From: Chlamydiota bacterium
Lineage (GTDB): Bacteria; Chlamydiota; Chlamydiia; Chlamydiales; SM23-39
NCBI GenBank assembly: GCA_021772195.1
Contig: JAJFML010000210.1
Location: 1-6,071 of the forward strand
Length of the DNA: 6,071 nt
Direction: 5' to 3'
The translations under genes were made by a program, and so were the position numbers. The notes under the pieces are model-generated. The model saw nothing but the letters and a program-made list of their open reading frames with translations, was not told where the DNA came from and did not search any database. Below are positions 5,280 through 6,071 of this stretch, in pieces (the first letter of the stretch is position 1; every line of letters starts with the position of its first letter).

Positions 5280-6071
5280 TTTCTCCCAGACTGTTGCATT
5301 GAAAGTGTCTAGGTTCTCGGTTACAGAATAATCGGGAACATCGCTTTGACGAATTGCAAAATAGTTTGCATGAGATAGGTTTTCTAATTTATCAGTCCAC
5401 ATGCCTATATGAACAAGTCCCTTTGGCGTAATTTTAAAAAGCACATAGAAGTTATTTGTAAGATATTTAATCACGTCTTTAAGTGAGGTACCTGCGTCTT
5501 GATAGGGAGAGTCATACTCAAATTGAATCGCGCGAATTTTGTGTTCACGGATCATATTTTCGGCTCCAAGAAGGATCTTGATCTCTGAGCCTTCTGTATC
5601 AATTTTTAAGAGATCAATTTCATCGATATCCCTGTTAAAACAAAAATGATCGAGCGTGTCTTGCTCGACCTTGATGGTTACCGGCTCTATTGTCTTCTTT
5701 TTGACTAAGACCTCTCTTTTATAGAGTCCGCTTAGCTTGGTGGTAAACCAATTTTGATTATAGAAGAAAAAGGGGGTCTGGCCGATTCGATCGCTAACTG
5801 CTAGGTTATGGAGCGACTGGGCTTTTTTGCCAATATCCTTTCTTAATCTTGCAAAAACCTCAGGAATAGGCTCGAAGGCAACGAGCTGTAAGTTTGGCTC
5901 GATAGCTAAGGCATTTTTGCTCCAGGTACCAACATTTGCTCCAATATCAAATACAATATAATTGGGCTTAAGAAAGTGACGAAGAAGAAAAGATTCGCCA
6001 TTGACTCTTTCATCATAGTCATTATAGATGCGTGAAGTATTTTCTTCACACTCAGGGATTATAGGAAGGCT
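5277..6071 (-). CDS. FkbM-family SAM-dependent methyltransferase (N terminus beyond window)
   Basis: The frame is open without a stop from the right edge (6071) to TAG 5279-5277, giving 264 C-terminal residues; no start codon lies before Met173, so the gene begins outside the window. FkbM-type enzymes transfer a methyl group from S-adenosylmethionine, usually to a hydroxyl of a sugar, polyketide or other small substrate. Visible motifs are the SAM-binding VFDIGANVGTWS (about residues 40-51), the acidic strand end VAFEPIPEVF with Glu68, which should contact the ribose, and the family hallmark DLLKIDTEGSEIKIL (153-167). A C-terminal segment with FEYDSPY (183-189) follows. A short frame starting at ATG 5555 is just the C-terminal part of this gene, lacks the SAM site, and should not be taken as a separate protein. 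Substrate unknown; surface glycan O-methylation is a reasonable guess given typical family use. Confidence 0.87.
   Translation of the reverse strand, partial: SLPIIPECEENTSRIYNDYDERVNGESFLLRHFLKPNYIVFDIGANVGTWSKNALAIEPNLQLVAFEPIPEVFARLRKDIGKKAQSLHNLAVSDRIGQTPFFFYNQNWFTTKLSGLYKREVLVKKKTIEPVTIKVEQDTLDHFCFNRDIDEIDLLKIDTEGSEIKILLGAENMIREHKIRAIQFEYDSPYQDAGTSLKDVIKYLTNNFYVLFKITPKGLVHIGMWTDKLENLSHANYFAIRQSDVPDYSVTENLDTFNATVWEK

Overview
The window most likely comes from a member of the Chlamydiae, probably an environmental (Parachlamydia/Simkania/Waddlia/Rhabdochlamydia-like) lineage. Two genes point there. One is a nucleotide transporter of the NTT (ATP/ADP translocase) family whose signature segments match chlamydial Npt proteins. 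The other is a small protein with a lysine/arginine-rich repeat tail like the chlamydial histone H1-like protein Hc2. The DNA is AT-rich and the genes are tightly packed. The genus cannot be fixed from the sequence alone.

Layout: 2-322 (+) is the 3' end of a PagL-type lipid A 3-O-deacylase. It is followed after 11 bases by a YheT-family alpha/beta hydrolase (334-1308, +), very likely in the same operon. The hydrolase meets the NTT transporter tail to tail (1310-2830, -) with one base between the stop codons. The region 2831-3082 is an AT-rich divergent spacer with a clear -10 box for the rightward gene.

The most notable locus is 3083-4586 (+), an endonuclease/exonuclease/phosphatase (EEP) superfamily gene that looks recently inactivated. 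A single in-frame TGA at 3260-3262 splits it after codon 59. Near the 3' end an apparent 2-base deletion at about 4487 destroys the C-terminal SDH catalytic motif. The intact ending can be read in the next frame up to a TAA at 4584-4586, which lies inside a terminator-like hairpin. All other EEP motifs are preserved.

After a good sigma70-type promoter (TTGACA, 18-base spacer, TCTAAT) comes the histone-like gene (4690-5268, +), which has a basic repeat tail at the N terminus and a non-basic helical C-terminal half. It converges on an FkbM-family SAM-dependent methyltransferase (5277-6071, -) that continues past the right edge. A perfect 7-bp stem-loop between these two contains both stop codons.

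The genes share an envelope/host-interaction flavour (lipid A remodelling, nucleotide import, a putative phosphodiesterase, a glycan- or lipid-type methyltransferase) plus chromatin compaction, but they do not form one pathway. I found no mobile element, CRISPR array, tRNA or rRNA. I see no convincing new multi-gene system. The points most worth follow-up are the doubly interrupted EEP gene and the inverted domain order of the histone-like protein.
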